DNA of 33,840 bases from Bacteroidales bacterium UBA1756 (GTDB lineage Bacteria; Bacteroidota; Bacteroidia; Bacteroidales; WCHB1-69). Of the stretch, positions 1 to 7,722 are shown in pieces; within the stretch, counting starts at the first letter, position 1; every line of letters starts with the position of its first letter. The position numbers were made by a program, and so were the translations under genes. The stretch is from positions 1-33,840 of the forward strand of contig DCHI01000012.1 of the NCBI GenBank assembly GCA_002314795.1. The letters are read 5' to 3'. The notes beneath the pieces were generated by a model, which did no database searches, was not told the origin of the DNA, and saw nothing but the letters and a program-made list of their open reading frames with translations.

Positions 1-45
1 AGGCGGGCGGGTAACAGTCATCGGGGCGGCGGTCGCTGGTTCGCT

Positions 46-798
46 TTAATAAAACAATACGGAAATACTACATTTTACCCTTTTCAATAACATAGTAAAA
101 ATTTTTTCTATTTCTTTTTTTTGTAACTGTGTTTTTGTTGTTCCGCAAATTTCTTTTACTTCTTTATTGTCAAATGTTTGAAACAACATTTTAAAAGGGT
201 CGTTCTCTAAAAATGATATGCAATTTATTTTTTGTGCTGCATATTTTATTAATTCAACAACTTGCCATATTTTTATATAATCGGTTGGCAGATATTTAAA
301 TATGTCTGTATTAGTTGTATTTTCAATTGCTTTTTGTATGTATATTAGCGTTTTATCTCCAATATTTAAGCAATTTGTAAAATCATCTAATTTCAAATCT
401 CCAATTTCAATTTTTGCCGTTTCTTTACTAAATACCTTGTATGCTGTTTGCGTGTATTCTTCTATATATTGTTTGAAATATTTTGATTTCAAATTATAAT
501 CAATATCATTAGTTATTAAAAATTCTATTGCTGATTTTAATATTTTCGGTTCTTCATCAATCCAATAATTTCCTGTTTGCATAACATTTGTTTCCCTCAT
601 ATATTCCTCCCTACTTCCCCCATTTCTCATTATTTCAAATGCTTTTTCACTCATATAAACATTTAAAAAACTCTTTATTTGCTGTGTTTTCCGTTGAGTG
701 ATAATCTGCAAATATAATGGATATGCCGTTATATTGTTATATATAATTGTTGGTTTTACTCTTTTATTTAAATAGTGGTTTATAGTCGTTTTTTTCAT
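46..798 (-). CDS. Unknown AT-rich protein with integrase-arm-like N-terminus
   Basis: I do not recognise this 250-residue protein. Residues 1-50 (LNKR at 10-13, PLYLQI at 27-32, then TQRKTQQIKS) look like the beta-rich arm-type DNA-binding segment at the N-terminus of Bacteroidota tyrosine recombinases, but no catalytic R-HxxR-H-Y core follows. The rest is predicted helical and rich in Lys, Ile, Asn and Thr. The gene lies 37 bases downstream of the recombinase on the same strand and has its own -7 element, 18 bases before the ATG. Base composition is much more AT-rich than the housekeeping genes to the right, which fits acquired DNA. A DNA-binding accessory of the element, such as an excision or regulatory factor, is an inference only. 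Bases 1-45 after the stop are GC-rich and show nothing. Confidence 0.7.
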   Translation of the reverse strand: MKKTTINHYLNKRVKPTIIYNNITAYPLYLQIITQRKTQQIKSFLNVYMSEKAFEIMRNGGSREEYMRETNVMQTGNYWIDEEPKILKSAIEFLITNDIDYNLKSKYFKQYIEEYTQTAYKVFSKETAKIEIGDLKLDDFTNCLNIGDKTLIYIQKAIENTTNTDIFKYLPTDYIKIWQVVELIKYAAQKINCISFLENDPFKMLFQTFDNKEVKEICGTTKTQLQKKEIEKIFTMLLKRVKCSISVLFY

Positions 799-815
799 CT
801 TTCAAAATTAATGTG

Positions 816-823
816 CAAAAATA
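816..823 (-). promoter_or_regulatory. Bacteroidota -7 element for the AT-rich ORF
   Basis: The minus strand reads TATTTTTG, which matches TAnnTTTG, 18 bases before the ATG at 798. It sits just before the recombinase stop codon, so the downstream ORF may be transcribed independently. No TTTG -33 element is seen at the usual distance. Confidence 0.5.
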
Positions 824-835
824 GAAATAAAAACA

Positions 836-1993
836 TTACCATTTAACCGCCTCAATTTCTTTTTTAATTGTCGTTGCCAGCGTTTCTGCGTAAATCATTG
901 TTGTTTGTATTTTTCTATGCCCTAATAATTTTTGTACGCTGGTTATTGATACGCCATTGTTCAGCAAATAAGTCGCGTTTGTGTGGCGGGCGGTGTGAAA
1001 TGTAACGTACTTATTTATTCCTAACCGCTTTACTATTGTTGCCAATGTTTTTCGTACAACCGTATAACTCAAATTATTAAAAAATCCGTTTTCGGTTTTA
1101 TGCTTTTTCAGCAACTCCAACGCTTTCCCGTTTGCTATGCTGCTAATTGGTATATTTACGTTTATGTCGGTTTTTACTTGTTTCTTGTATATGTACGTTT
1201 CTTTTCCGTGTGTTAGTAGGTCGCTTTCCGTTAATGTGTGTATGTCTATAAACCTCAATCCAGTATAGCACGAAAAAAGAAACATATCTTTCACAATTAT
1301 TTCGTTTTCCGTTGTAACCTCAACGGCTTCAAATTGTTTCAATTCCGTATCGGTCAAATAATCCCGCTTTTTTTCTATTGATTTAATTTTGAATTGATTA
1401 AACGGGTTTTTGTGATAGTCAATAAAATCGTAATTGACCGCCAAACGTACAAATTTTTTCAATGCTTTGAAATATGCGCCCGCCGTTGTAACCTCAACGC
1501 TTTGAATTAGATAGTTATAGAAACTATTTACAAAAAACAATGTAACATCTTCAAATAATAGCGGTTTGCCGCTTTGGTACTCTCTTAAATGTTTCAGTAG
1601 TGCAAAATATCCCCTTTTCGTTTTTAATGTTACGTTGCTTTTGTTGCTTTCAGACGTTACCCACTCAATAAAATCGGTTGTTTCCGACTGCTTTACATAA
1701 TTTTCCACTTGTAACAATGTCGGCGGTTGTCCTTTTGTTATTTGATTTGAAATAAAATTCTCTATCTCAATAATTTTGCTGTAAATCTCATTATTTCGGG
1801 CGGCGGCGTTTGGGTGGTTTTTTATTTTCTTTTGCCTCTCGTTCCATTGGTCGGGGGCTACATAAATATTAGTTGTGAAGTACTTACGTTTCCCGTTCAA
1901 CGTAACTACAATTTGAATTAATGCTGTACCTTGCTTTGTTAGTTGCTTTTTGCGATTATACACAATAGCAACTGAAAATTTTGTATTTTTCAT
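836..1993 (-). CDS. Tyrosine site-specific recombinase (integrase)
   Basis: This 385-residue protein is a phage or transposon-type integrase that cuts and rejoins DNA through a covalent 3'-phosphotyrosine. Residues 1-55 form an arm-type DNA-binding domain, about 105-200 a SAM-like core-binding domain, and about 210-385 the catalytic domain. The catalytic set is visible: R247 in TGLR, a likely Lys at 271 or 274, H333 and R336 in HTAR, H359 in LGHR and the nucleophile Y368 in MIYAE. The length is typical of Bacteroidota element integrases, and the gene looks intact. It is AT-rich and transcribed leftward, away from the housekeeping genes, so the element probably extends beyond the left edge and its right end lies within 2000-2230. 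The target site is not evident; no tRNA gene is adjacent. Confidence 0.95.
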   Translation of the reverse strand: MKNTKFSVAIVYNRKKQLTKQGTALIQIVVTLNGKRKYFTTNIYVAPDQWNERQKKIKNHPNAAARNNEIYSKIIEIENFISNQITKGQPPTLLQVENYVKQSETTDFIEWVTSESNKSNVTLKTKRGYFALLKHLREYQSGKPLLFEDVTLFFVNSFYNYLIQSVEVTTAGAYFKALKKFVRLAVNYDFIDYHKNPFNQFKIKSIEKKRDYLTDTELKQFEAVEVTTENEIIVKDMFLFSCYTGLRFIDIHTLTESDLLTHGKETYIYKKQVKTDINVNIPISSIANGKALELLKKHKTENGFFNNLSYTVVRKTLATIVKRLGINKYVTFHTARHTNATYLLNNGVSITSVQKLLGHRKIQTTMIYAETLATTIKKEIEAVKW

Positions 1994-2023
1994 CGCTTTG
2001 AAATTGGTTTATAATTGTCGGTG

Positions 2024-2031
2024 CAAAAGTA
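2024..2031 (-). promoter_or_regulatory. Recombinase promoter, -7 element TACTTTTG
   Basis: The minus strand carries TACTTTTG about 30 bases before the integrase ATG. A TTTG at 2054-2057 (minus strand) lies 22 bases upstream, slightly longer than the usual 19-21. That TTTG is inside the first of two GGTATCAAA direct repeats, so a protein bound there could affect recombinase transcription. Confidence 0.6.
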
Positions 2032-2048
2032 GATAAAAAAATAATACG

Positions 2049-2068
2049 GGTATCAAAGCGGTATCAAA
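2049..2068. repeat. Two direct repeats of GGTATCAAA, 11 bp apart
   Basis: GGTATCAAA occurs at 2049-2057 and again at 2060-2068. The start-to-start distance is 11 bp, close to one helical turn, which would place two bound proteins on the same face of the DNA. The pair covers the -33 region of the recombinase promoter. It could be an arm-type integrase site or an autoregulatory operator; both readings are inference. Confidence 0.55.
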
Positions 2069-2075
2069 AAAATAA

Positions 2076-2118
2076 AAATATCTGCATATAAATAAATATT
2101 TATCCTTTGCAGATATTT
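2076..2118. repeat. 11-bp perfect inverted repeat beside recombinase
   Basis: AAATATCTGCA at 2076-2086 is the exact reverse complement of TGCAGATATTT at 2108-2118, with a 21-base AT-rich spacer. It lies between the recombinase promoter and the 3' end of the EFR1 gene, where the right end of the element is expected. There is no T-run to make it a good terminator. It may be a recombinase binding or attachment site. The rest of 2119-2231 shows nothing I can name. Confidence 0.5.
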
Positions 2119-2231
2119 CTATAAATCAACAAATTAATGTTATTTGTACGCTTGTTTTGGTGGTTTACTGCTTTCAGGCGGCAAACTTACATAAATTTTC
2201 GCAATCTTTGGCTTGAGAAAAAGCGAACAAA

Positions 2232-3164
2232 TCATCTTTTTTCACCCGTTTTCTTCTCTTCTTCTTTCTTGCAAAAAAGTTCGTTATAACGCTGATTGAT
2301 TTTTTTGTAAGTTTCTATGTAACAATGAAAAAAACCTTCAGTCTTGTCAGTAATGACGGGATGTTCCAGTTCCAAACGTTCAATCTTTTGGAAATCGTAG
2401 CCGCCGTTCACTTTCCACCCCCACTGATCCAAAAAGCCGATGTAAAAGGCATCCGTCGGACAATAGAACGAACAGCGCATACACATCAGGCAATGGTGAT
2501 GGAACTTGAGTTTCCCGTTTTCATCGCGATAGATATTCTGAGTGGGACACCGTTTCACGCACAAATCGCAATTCACGCACTTGGACTCATCCACTTTGTA
2601 GAGAAAAGAATTCACATCGCCCCCGATATATTGCGGTTTGGAAACCACTGCCGTCACAAAACGGGGCCATAGCTTGTAGCGACGAAGGTTCGGAATGTTG
2701 TTCATCACTTCATAGACCAAAACATCCATCAGCTTATCGTTCATCATAAACATTTCACGGATGAGTTCATCCTCAAAACGGAAATGGATATTGTACGGCA
2801 TTACGAAATGGTACTCGTTGCGAACATCCACACGGTCACGGTGCAGCTTGTGGAGAACATAGATGGAGGAGGCATCGTTGGCGTGCTTGGTTTCACCGGA
2901 GTTCTTGTAAATGAAGCACTTCGCGCCCTTTGGAAAATGCTGGGCACGCACGAACTTCAGGAAGGCATACGGTGCCGCAAAACCATAGATGGGATAGCCT
3001 AACCCTATCAGGTCGTACCCCGAAAAGTCCAACTGCTCCGTCTGCAAAGGATTGATCTCATACAGGTCAACTCCGCAGCCGACATTTTCAAACTTTTTTT
3101 TCAACAGTTGCGAGACATAACGAGTATTAAACGTTCCCGTAAAATATATAAGTAAGCACTTCAT
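2232..3164 (-). CDS. EFR1-family flavodoxin/ferredoxin fusion protein
   Basis: This 310-residue protein combines an N-terminal flavodoxin-like FMN domain (about 1-150, opening with the phosphate-loop-like FTGTFNTRY at 8-16) with a C-terminal domain carrying two 4Fe-4S clusters. The cluster cysteines are C196, C199, C202, C206 and C225, C228, C231, C235, in the classic CxxCxxCxxxCP spacing. EFR1 proteins are electron carriers whose partners are mostly unknown. The gene starts 2 bases after the stop of the SnoaL-like gene and is the last of the psd operon, so it may supply electrons to a membrane-lipid or glycolipid reaction; that role is inferred. The C-terminus is Lys/Glu-rich. No clear terminator follows. 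Confidence 0.85.
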   Translation of the reverse strand: MKCLLIYFTGTFNTRYVSQLLKKKFENVGCGVDLYEINPLQTEQLDFSGYDLIGLGYPIYGFAAPYAFLKFVRAQHFPKGAKCFIYKNSGETKHANDASSIYVLHKLHRDRVDVRNEYHFVMPYNIHFRFEDELIREMFMMNDKLMDVLVYEVMNNIPNLRRYKLWPRFVTAVVSKPQYIGGDVNSFLYKVDESKCVNCDLCVKRCPTQNIYRDENGKLKFHHHCLMCMRCSFYCPTDAFYIGFLDQWGWKVNGGYDFQKIERLELEHPVITDKTEGFFHCYIETYKKINQRYNELFCKKEEEKKTGEKR

Positions 3165-3166
3165 AA

Positions 3167-3808
3167 CTATTTTTTCTTCTTCAATGTTTGATATTGGAAA
3201 AGTTGTCCAAACTTGCCCAAAAATTTCGGATTGAGACTCTTGACACGATTCAGGAATGTGGTTTTCCGCAGTGTAAAGATGTTAAGCAGGCCACGGAACT
3301 CCATATATTCGTAACAGCGCTCATAACCAATGGATTGGATAAACCAATGGTGCTCTTTTTTTACGTAAGTGACCTCATAGATAGCGGCACCGTGCAACTT
3401 GGCTTGAAATTTCCGATGTACGAGGTAATCTTCCAAGTACCATTTGGCCGTCGCTTTTTCTGTACTCAGAATTTCAATTTCCCCGCCGTGGATGAGGTGC
3501 GTTGATGGCATATCCAATGTCATCACCTTACAAAGGAAGGACATCACAGCCTCTTTGCCTTCGTACGACATCGTGCCGTTACCGTACGATGAGACGACAT
3601 CATCAGCAAAACATTCGGCAATACCGTCGAAATCGCGCGTGTCGAGGCAGCGCTGGTACTTCGCCTGCAAGAAGCGGATGGCCTCAATATCTTCCAATCG
3701 GGTAATTCGTTCTTCTAACGTGAGCGTCTGATGAACGCAAGTATTTCTCTCTGAGATAGTTTCCATTGACTTTTTTTCTTCTTTTGAAAAAAAAGTTCTG
3801 CCAGACAT
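3167..3808 (-). CDS. SnoaL-like / NTF2-fold protein
   Basis: This 213-residue protein has a SnoaL-like (NTF2-fold) domain at about 32-165. It opens with an Arg/Glu-rich helix (EERITRLEDIEAIRFL) followed by DFDGIAECFADDV and the strand-rich half with KWYLEDYLV and HGAAIYEVTY. This fold serves as small hydrolases, isomerases, dehydratases or ligand-binding proteins, so the sequence does not fix a reaction. About 45 basic residues follow the domain, ending in KKKK, which could sit against the membrane. The first ATG at 3808 is used here; an alternative ATG at 3766 has a purine-rich stretch just before it. The gene is third in the psd operon, 29 bases after the glycosyltransferase and 2 before the EFR1 gene. 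Confidence 0.75.
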   Translation of the reverse strand: MSGRTFFSKEEKKSMETISERNTCVHQTLTLEERITRLEDIEAIRFLQAKYQRCLDTRDFDGIAECFADDVVSSYGNGTMSYEGKEAVMSFLCKVMTLDMPSTHLIHGGEIEILSTEKATAKWYLEDYLVHRKFQAKLHGAAIYEVTYVKKEHHWFIQSIGYERCYEYMEFRGLLNIFTLRKTTFLNRVKSLNPKFLGKFGQLFQYQTLKKKK

Positions 3809-3837
3809 TACAATTTATTTTATTGAAAACCAATGAT

Positions 3838-5796
3838 TTAATTACCCAATCGGTCGAAGCCGCGGAATAGGGCAACCAAGTCGGCACGAACGTTATAGTC
3901 GCGGACATAGAGCCGTTCTGCCGCCGCCATCATCTCCTCCGAAAAATCGCGGTCCGGGATTGCGTCAACCGGATGCAGAACACCCGAACGCAAATTGGCA
4001 ATCACGTTTTCGGAACGGAGTTTGGGACATCCCACCCAACTCTTCTTGCCCAACAAAACCTGAAAAATATTGCGGACAAAACCGCCTTTTTTTCTGACGA
4101 ACCAAAGGTCAAACGGCAAAAGCAACAGCAATGCTATGGCCGCAAACACATCAAAAGCACGCTTTTCACAACGAATGGATTTCTGCGTAATCGAATGAAC
4201 GGGAATCGTGAAAGGCGCGTCGGAAGAAAAAATCGAACTGCTGCCGATGACGGACACACTTCCTTCCGGAGCTATCTTGAATTCCAACTGTGCCGACTGC
4301 AAACGGCACATCAAATCAATAATCTGCTCCGACGTCAAATCACGGGAACAGAAAATCACCTCGTTAATACGATAAATAGAAATCAAATCACTGATTTGAA
4401 ATAATTTACCAATATTTGTTGATGGATTGATTAATGTTTCATCCGGAGAAATCGTGCCACAAAATTCGCACCTGTTTTCCATCATACGAACCATATTGAG
4501 CACGCGCGTCGTTTCTTCGGGCGTACCGACAACAACCACGCGGCGGGCGCCATCCTGACGAACTCCCCCACCCCGCTTCGGCAGTTTCTTGAACAGAGAA
4601 CGGGAGACGTTCACCGCAATCAGCGTCCACATCGTGCCTAACAACAGGACGGCACGCGAAAAACGCAATGTTTCCGGTAACAATGCGTAAACCAACAAGA
4701 TAACGACTGTTCCGATAACAATTCCCTTGTTCGTATGCGATGCTTTGGAAGAATTTGAATAACCTTTCGCTATCAGAATAGAAAACATCCAAACCAAAAC
4801 ATACAACGGGAGAATCGCATAAAAGTAGTATGAAGGGAAAGCACTGTTACGGGCCGCAAGGACAACATTATCCCAATAGTAAGCCAGCCCGAACAAGCCG
4901 GCATACATCACCACGAAGTCCGACACGGGAACCAACAGGCGTGCGCCGATGCGTTTCAGGGCTGCCAATGATGCTCGGAACCAGATGGCGGCATTGATTA
5001 ACGTATTGAAAAGACGAGCGTTACCTTTTGAAAAATGCTTTTCTGCAAAAATCTGCATCGCCTTGTAAAAGACGTGAACATAGTTCAAACTTCCCTTTTT
5101 CGTGCTTTCGCCTTTGTAGTGGATGATGCGCGTTTTCGGGAAATAATAATTCTTATATCCACCCTTTAAAATCCTGTAAGACAAATCAATATCTTCGCCA
5201 TACATAAAGTAATCCTCATCAAGGAGGCCGACTTCGTCCAAGGTTTTTCTACGCATCAGCATAAAAGCACCGGAGAGCACCTCGACGGAGTGGATTTCGT
5301 CATTGTCCAAATAGGTAAGGTGGTAGGAACCGAACTTGTGGGAATTCGGGAACAGTTTGGAGAGACCGAACAGTTTGTAAAAAGCGACGGCGGGGAACGG
5401 AATCCCGCGCTTCGATTCCGGCAGGAACTCGCCTTGACCATTCACCATTTTCACGCCCAAACCGCCGGCGTCGGGAGTCGCGTCCATAAAAGCGAGACAC
5501 TTTTCAAACGTGTCCTCCTCCACAACCGTGTCGGGGTTCAAAAGGAGCACATACTCGCCCGTGGATTGGCGGATGGCCTGATTGTTGGCGCGGGCGAATC
5601 CCACATTTTCCTTATTAGCAATGAGATGCACTTGAGGAAATTTGGTCGCCACCATTTCAAGGGAGTGGTCAACAGAATTATTATCCACAACAAAAACTTC
5701 CGCTTCCACATTTTTAAGAGCTTTAAAAACGGAAAGCAGGGCCTGCTCCAAGAAATGAGCTACGTTGTAGTTAACAATGATGATACTCAGCTTCAT
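3838..5796 (-). CDS. GT2 glycosyltransferase fused to degenerate glycosylphosphotransferase
   Basis: This 652-residue protein has two parts. Residues 1-235 are a family-2 glycosyltransferase resembling rhamnosyltransferases: IIIVNYN at 5-11, VVDNNS at 36-41, NPDT at 87-90, SGAFML at 175-180 and YGEDIDL at 199-205. About four membrane segments follow (288-312, 322-343, 357-373, 380-397). Residues 418-512 form a nucleotide-sugar-binding-like Rossmann domain as in polyprenyl glycosylphosphotransferases. KRAFDVF at 545-551 opens the usual sugar-phosphotransferase domain with its hydrophobic hairpin, and SWVG at 586-589 recalls its SxVGPRP loop, but the catalytic middle is missing, so this half is probably non-catalytic. 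The gene is 9 bases after psd. It likely glycosylates a lipid or surface glycan at the inner membrane; the acceptor is unknown. Confidence 0.85.
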   Translation of the reverse strand: MKLSIIIVNYNVAHFLEQALLSVFKALKNVEAEVFVVDNNSVDHSLEMVATKFPQVHLIANKENVGFARANNQAIRQSTGEYVLLLNPDTVVEEDTFEKCLAFMDATPDAGGLGVKMVNGQGEFLPESKRGIPFPAVAFYKLFGLSKLFPNSHKFGSYHLTYLDNDEIHSVEVLSGAFMLMRRKTLDEVGLLDEDYFMYGEDIDLSYRILKGGYKNYYFPKTRIIHYKGESTKKGSLNYVHVFYKAMQIFAEKHFSKGNARLFNTLINAAIWFRASLAALKRIGARLLVPVSDFVVMYAGLFGLAYYWDNVVLAARNSAFPSYYFYAILPLYVLVWMFSILIAKGYSNSSKASHTNKGIVIGTVVILLVYALLPETLRFSRAVLLLGTMWTLIAVNVSRSLFKKLPKRGGGVRQDGARRVVVVGTPEETTRVLNMVRMMENRCEFCGTISPDETLINPSTNIGKLFQISDLISIYRINEVIFCSRDLTSEQIIDLMCRLQSAQLEFKIAPEGSVSVIGSSSIFSSDAPFTIPVHSITQKSIRCEKRAFDVFAAIALLLLLPFDLWFVRKKGGFVRNIFQVLLGKKSWVGCPKLRSENVIANLRSGVLHPVDAIPDRDFSEEMMAAAERLYVRDYNVRADLVALFRGFDRLGN

Positions 5797-5805
5797 TGCA
5801 AGAAA

Positions 5806-6462
5806 TTACAGATAAGCTAAAACGGACTTTTGCGTGCGGACCTTGTCGCCGATGTGAACATTAATTTCCGATTCCAGCGGGAGAAAGACATCGACGCGGG
5901 AGCCGAAACGAATCATTCCCATTTCCGTAGCTTGTTCCACCTGGTCACCGACGCGGGGATAAGAGACGATGCGGCGGGCCACAAAGCCAGCAATTTGACG
6001 AAACAGAACCTGCGTGCCGTCGTCCTTGGAGACCACCACCGTGTTGTGTTCATTGTCGCACGAGGATTTGGGAAGGTGGGCGATAAAATACTTTCCCGGG
6101 TGATACGCCACATAGTCAATCGTACCGGCAATCGGGTAGAAGTTGACGTGGACGTTATGAACGGACATAAAAATGGATATTTTGATTCTTTTGTCCTTGA
6201 AAAATTCCGTTTCTTCGCGTTCTTCAATCGCGATGACGGTGCCATCGGCGGGAGAAATGACAGCGTTTTCCAAAAGATTCGGATGACGCCGCGGCACTCT
6301 GAAAAACCGGACGGTCATAAACGGAGCCACAGTCAACGCCACTACGACAAAGAAATCAACGTAAAACGGGAGTGTTACAAATCGGAAATAGAGGTAAAGG
6401 CACAAGGCAAACAAGCACAAGGCAACAGTTATCGGAATAATTCCTTCTTTATGTAATTTCAT
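5806..6462 (-). CDS. psd: Phosphatidylserine decarboxylase proenzyme (short type)
   Basis: The enzyme converts phosphatidylserine to phosphatidylethanolamine using a pyruvoyl group made by self-cleavage. The 218-residue form matches the short archaetidylserine-decarboxylase-like family. It has two N-terminal membrane segments (about 8-28 and 33-50), SPADG at 70-74, FMSVHNVHVN at 98-107 and the cleavage site FGSRVD, predicted between G187 and S188. An in-frame TTG at 6483 would extend it by 7 residues, but that TTG is part of the -7 promoter element, so the ATG at 6462 is chosen. It is the first gene of the leftward operon that continues into the glycosyltransferase, SnoaL-like and EFR1 genes. 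Confidence 0.92.
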   Translation of the reverse strand: MKLHKEGIIPITVALCLFALCLYLYFRFVTLPFYVDFFVVVALTVAPFMTVRFFRVPRRHPNLLENAVISPADGTVIAIEEREETEFFKDKRIKISIFMSVHNVHVNFYPIAGTIDYVAYHPGKYFIAHLPKSSCDNEHNTVVVSKDDGTQVLFRQIAGFVARRIVSYPRVGDQVEQATEMGMIRFGSRVDVFLPLESEINVHIGDKVRTQKSVLAYL

Positions 6463-6480
6463 ATTTCTTAAAAATTGGTG

Positions 6481-6488
6481 CAAAAGTA
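6481..6488 (-). promoter_or_regulatory. psd operon promoter, -7 element TACTTTTG
   Basis: The minus strand reads TACTTTTGC 18 bases before the psd ATG, so the leader is only about a dozen bases. No good -33 TTTG is seen. The same octamer faces the other way at 6522-6529, giving a compact divergent promoter pair for psd and mnmA. Confidence 0.6.
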
Positions 6489-6521
6489 CAAAAATATCAG
6501 GTTAGTTCGGCACTTTTTCCG

Positions 6522-6529
6522 TACTTTTG
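6522..6529 (+). promoter_or_regulatory. mnmA operon promoter, -7 element TACTTTTG
   Basis: TACTTTTGCCGC matches TAnnTTTG and is followed by a leader of about 80 bases before the mnmA ATG at 6616. The leader contains an 8-bp hairpin, TCAGAAGA at 6541-6548 paired with TCTTCTGA at 6564-6571. The hairpin has no T-run after it, so it is not a good terminator. Confidence 0.55.
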
Positions 6530-6615
6530 CCGCGGTTTTTTCAGAAGATGAAACATTCTTTTTTCTTCTGATTGATGAAACGACAACTTCCTTTGTAACA
6601 ATTACATAGAGACAA

Positions 6616-7698
6616 ATGACGAAGAAAAGGATTCTTATGGCAATGAGCGGCGGTATTGACAGCACGGTTTCCGCCATTCTGCTACAAGAACAGGGTTACG
6701 AATTGGTTGGCGCCACTTTCCGCACTTTTGACAGCATCAAAGAGAGTTGCATCGCCAAGGAACGGGGCTGCTGCAGCATCGATTCCATTATGGAAGCCAG
6801 GCGGATGGCCGAAACCCTCGGCTTCGAGCACCACATTCTTGATTTCAGAGCGACGTTTCAAAAGCACGTCATCAGTGACTTCGTGCACGAATATATGCAC
6901 GGGCGCACACCGAATCCGTGCGTTCTTTGCAACTCCTCCATCAAATGGGGAATGCTGTTGGAAAAGGCCGCAGAACTTCAGTGCGACGGCATCGCCACCG
7001 GACATTACGCACGCATTATCAAACGTGACGGGCACTTCTTTTTAGGAACCGCCGCCGACATTCACAAAGACCAAACCTACTTTTTGTGGCGGCTGACCGA
7101 GGATAACCTATCCAAAACCATCTTTCCATTGGGGAATCTGACAAAGCCGGAAGTCCGTGAGATTGCTGCAAAGCACGGCTTCATCAAACTTTCACAAAAA
7201 ACTGAAAGTCAGGAAATTTGCTTTATACCCGACAATGATTACCACCGTTTTCTGATGGAGAACGTTGAGAACTTTGAACAACTTTGCGGCCCCGGTGATT
7301 TTATTGACGCAACGGGAAAGAAAATCGGTGAACACAAAGGATTTCCCTTCTACACCATCGGACAACGAAAAGGATTAGTCGTTGCTTTCGGAACACCGAA
7401 GTACGTCACCCGCATTTCCGCTCAAGACAACACCGTTACGTTAGGTGACCGCGACGACCTTCTCACGACAACTATCAAAGCTACAAATTGCTCGTTCACA
7501 GATATTTTACGGCTAAAAAATAATCCAAAGGTTGAAGCACGCATCCGTTATCGGAGTCCCGCGACCACTGCGACCATTGCAATAACGGGAACGGACGCAG
7601 CACTTACTTTCGACGAACCCGTGTGGGGAGCGACTCCCGGCCAATCGCTCGTCCTTTATCAAGACGGACTGGTTGTTGGAGGCGGCTTCATCGCATAG
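6616..7698 (+). CDS. mnmA: tRNA-specific 2-thiouridylase MnmA
   Basis: MnmA adenylates U34 of Lys, Glu and Gln tRNAs and replaces its oxygen with sulfur. The 360 residues match the family length. The ATP PP-loop is SGGIDS at 11-16. NPCVLCN at 100-106 carries the conserved cysteines near C102, and SQEICFIPD places the second catalytic cysteine at C202. ATGHYARI at 127-134 and FYTIGQRKGL are further family signatures, and the C-terminal beta-barrel is complete. It is the first gene of a rightward group with nadA and a queuosine-precursor transporter. MnmA and queuosine both concern the wobble base, which may explain part of the linkage. Confidence 0.96.
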   Translation: MTKKRILMAMSGGIDSTVSAILLQEQGYELVGATFRTFDSIKESCIAKERGCCSIDSIMEARRMAETLGFEHHILDFRATFQKHVISDFVHEYMHGRTPNPCVLCNSSIKWGMLLEKAAELQCDGIATGHYARIIKRDGHFFLGTAADIHKDQTYFLWRLTEDNLSKTIFPLGNLTKPEVREIAAKHGFIKLSQKTESQEICFIPDNDYHRFLMENVENFEQLCGPGDFIDATGKKIGEHKGFPFYTIGQRKGLVVAFGTPKYVTRISAQDNTVTLGDRDDLLTTTIKATNCSFTDILRLKNNPKVEARIRYRSPATTATIAITGTDAALTFDEPVWGATPGQSLVLYQDGLVVGGGFIA

Positions 7699-7722
7699 CA
7701 AACATTTTTCATCCATTTTTAT

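Noticed and set aside
2119..2231. tRNA gene as integration target
   Set aside because: No cloverleaf, TPsiC-like GGTTCGA or acceptor pairing could be found near the recombinase.
3684..3908. Minus-strand ORF of 74 codons between the glycosyltransferase and SnoaL-like genes
   Set aside because: It overlaps the ends of both genes in another frame and has no domain or promoter of its own.
5290..5820. Plus-strand ORF of 176 codons opposite the glycosyltransferase
   Set aside because: It is antisense to a gene with clear motifs and shows no recognisable domain. The same applies to the long opposite-strand frames at 12873-13433, 22076-22621, 26421-27074 and 31340-31852.
6541..6571. Riboswitch or terminator in the mnmA leader
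   Set aside because: The 8-bp hairpin lacks a following T-run and shows no known aptamer core.
6468..6677. Minus-strand ORF of 69 codons between psd and mnmA
   Set aside because: It overlaps the start of mnmA and both promoters; the composition is that of intergenic DNA.
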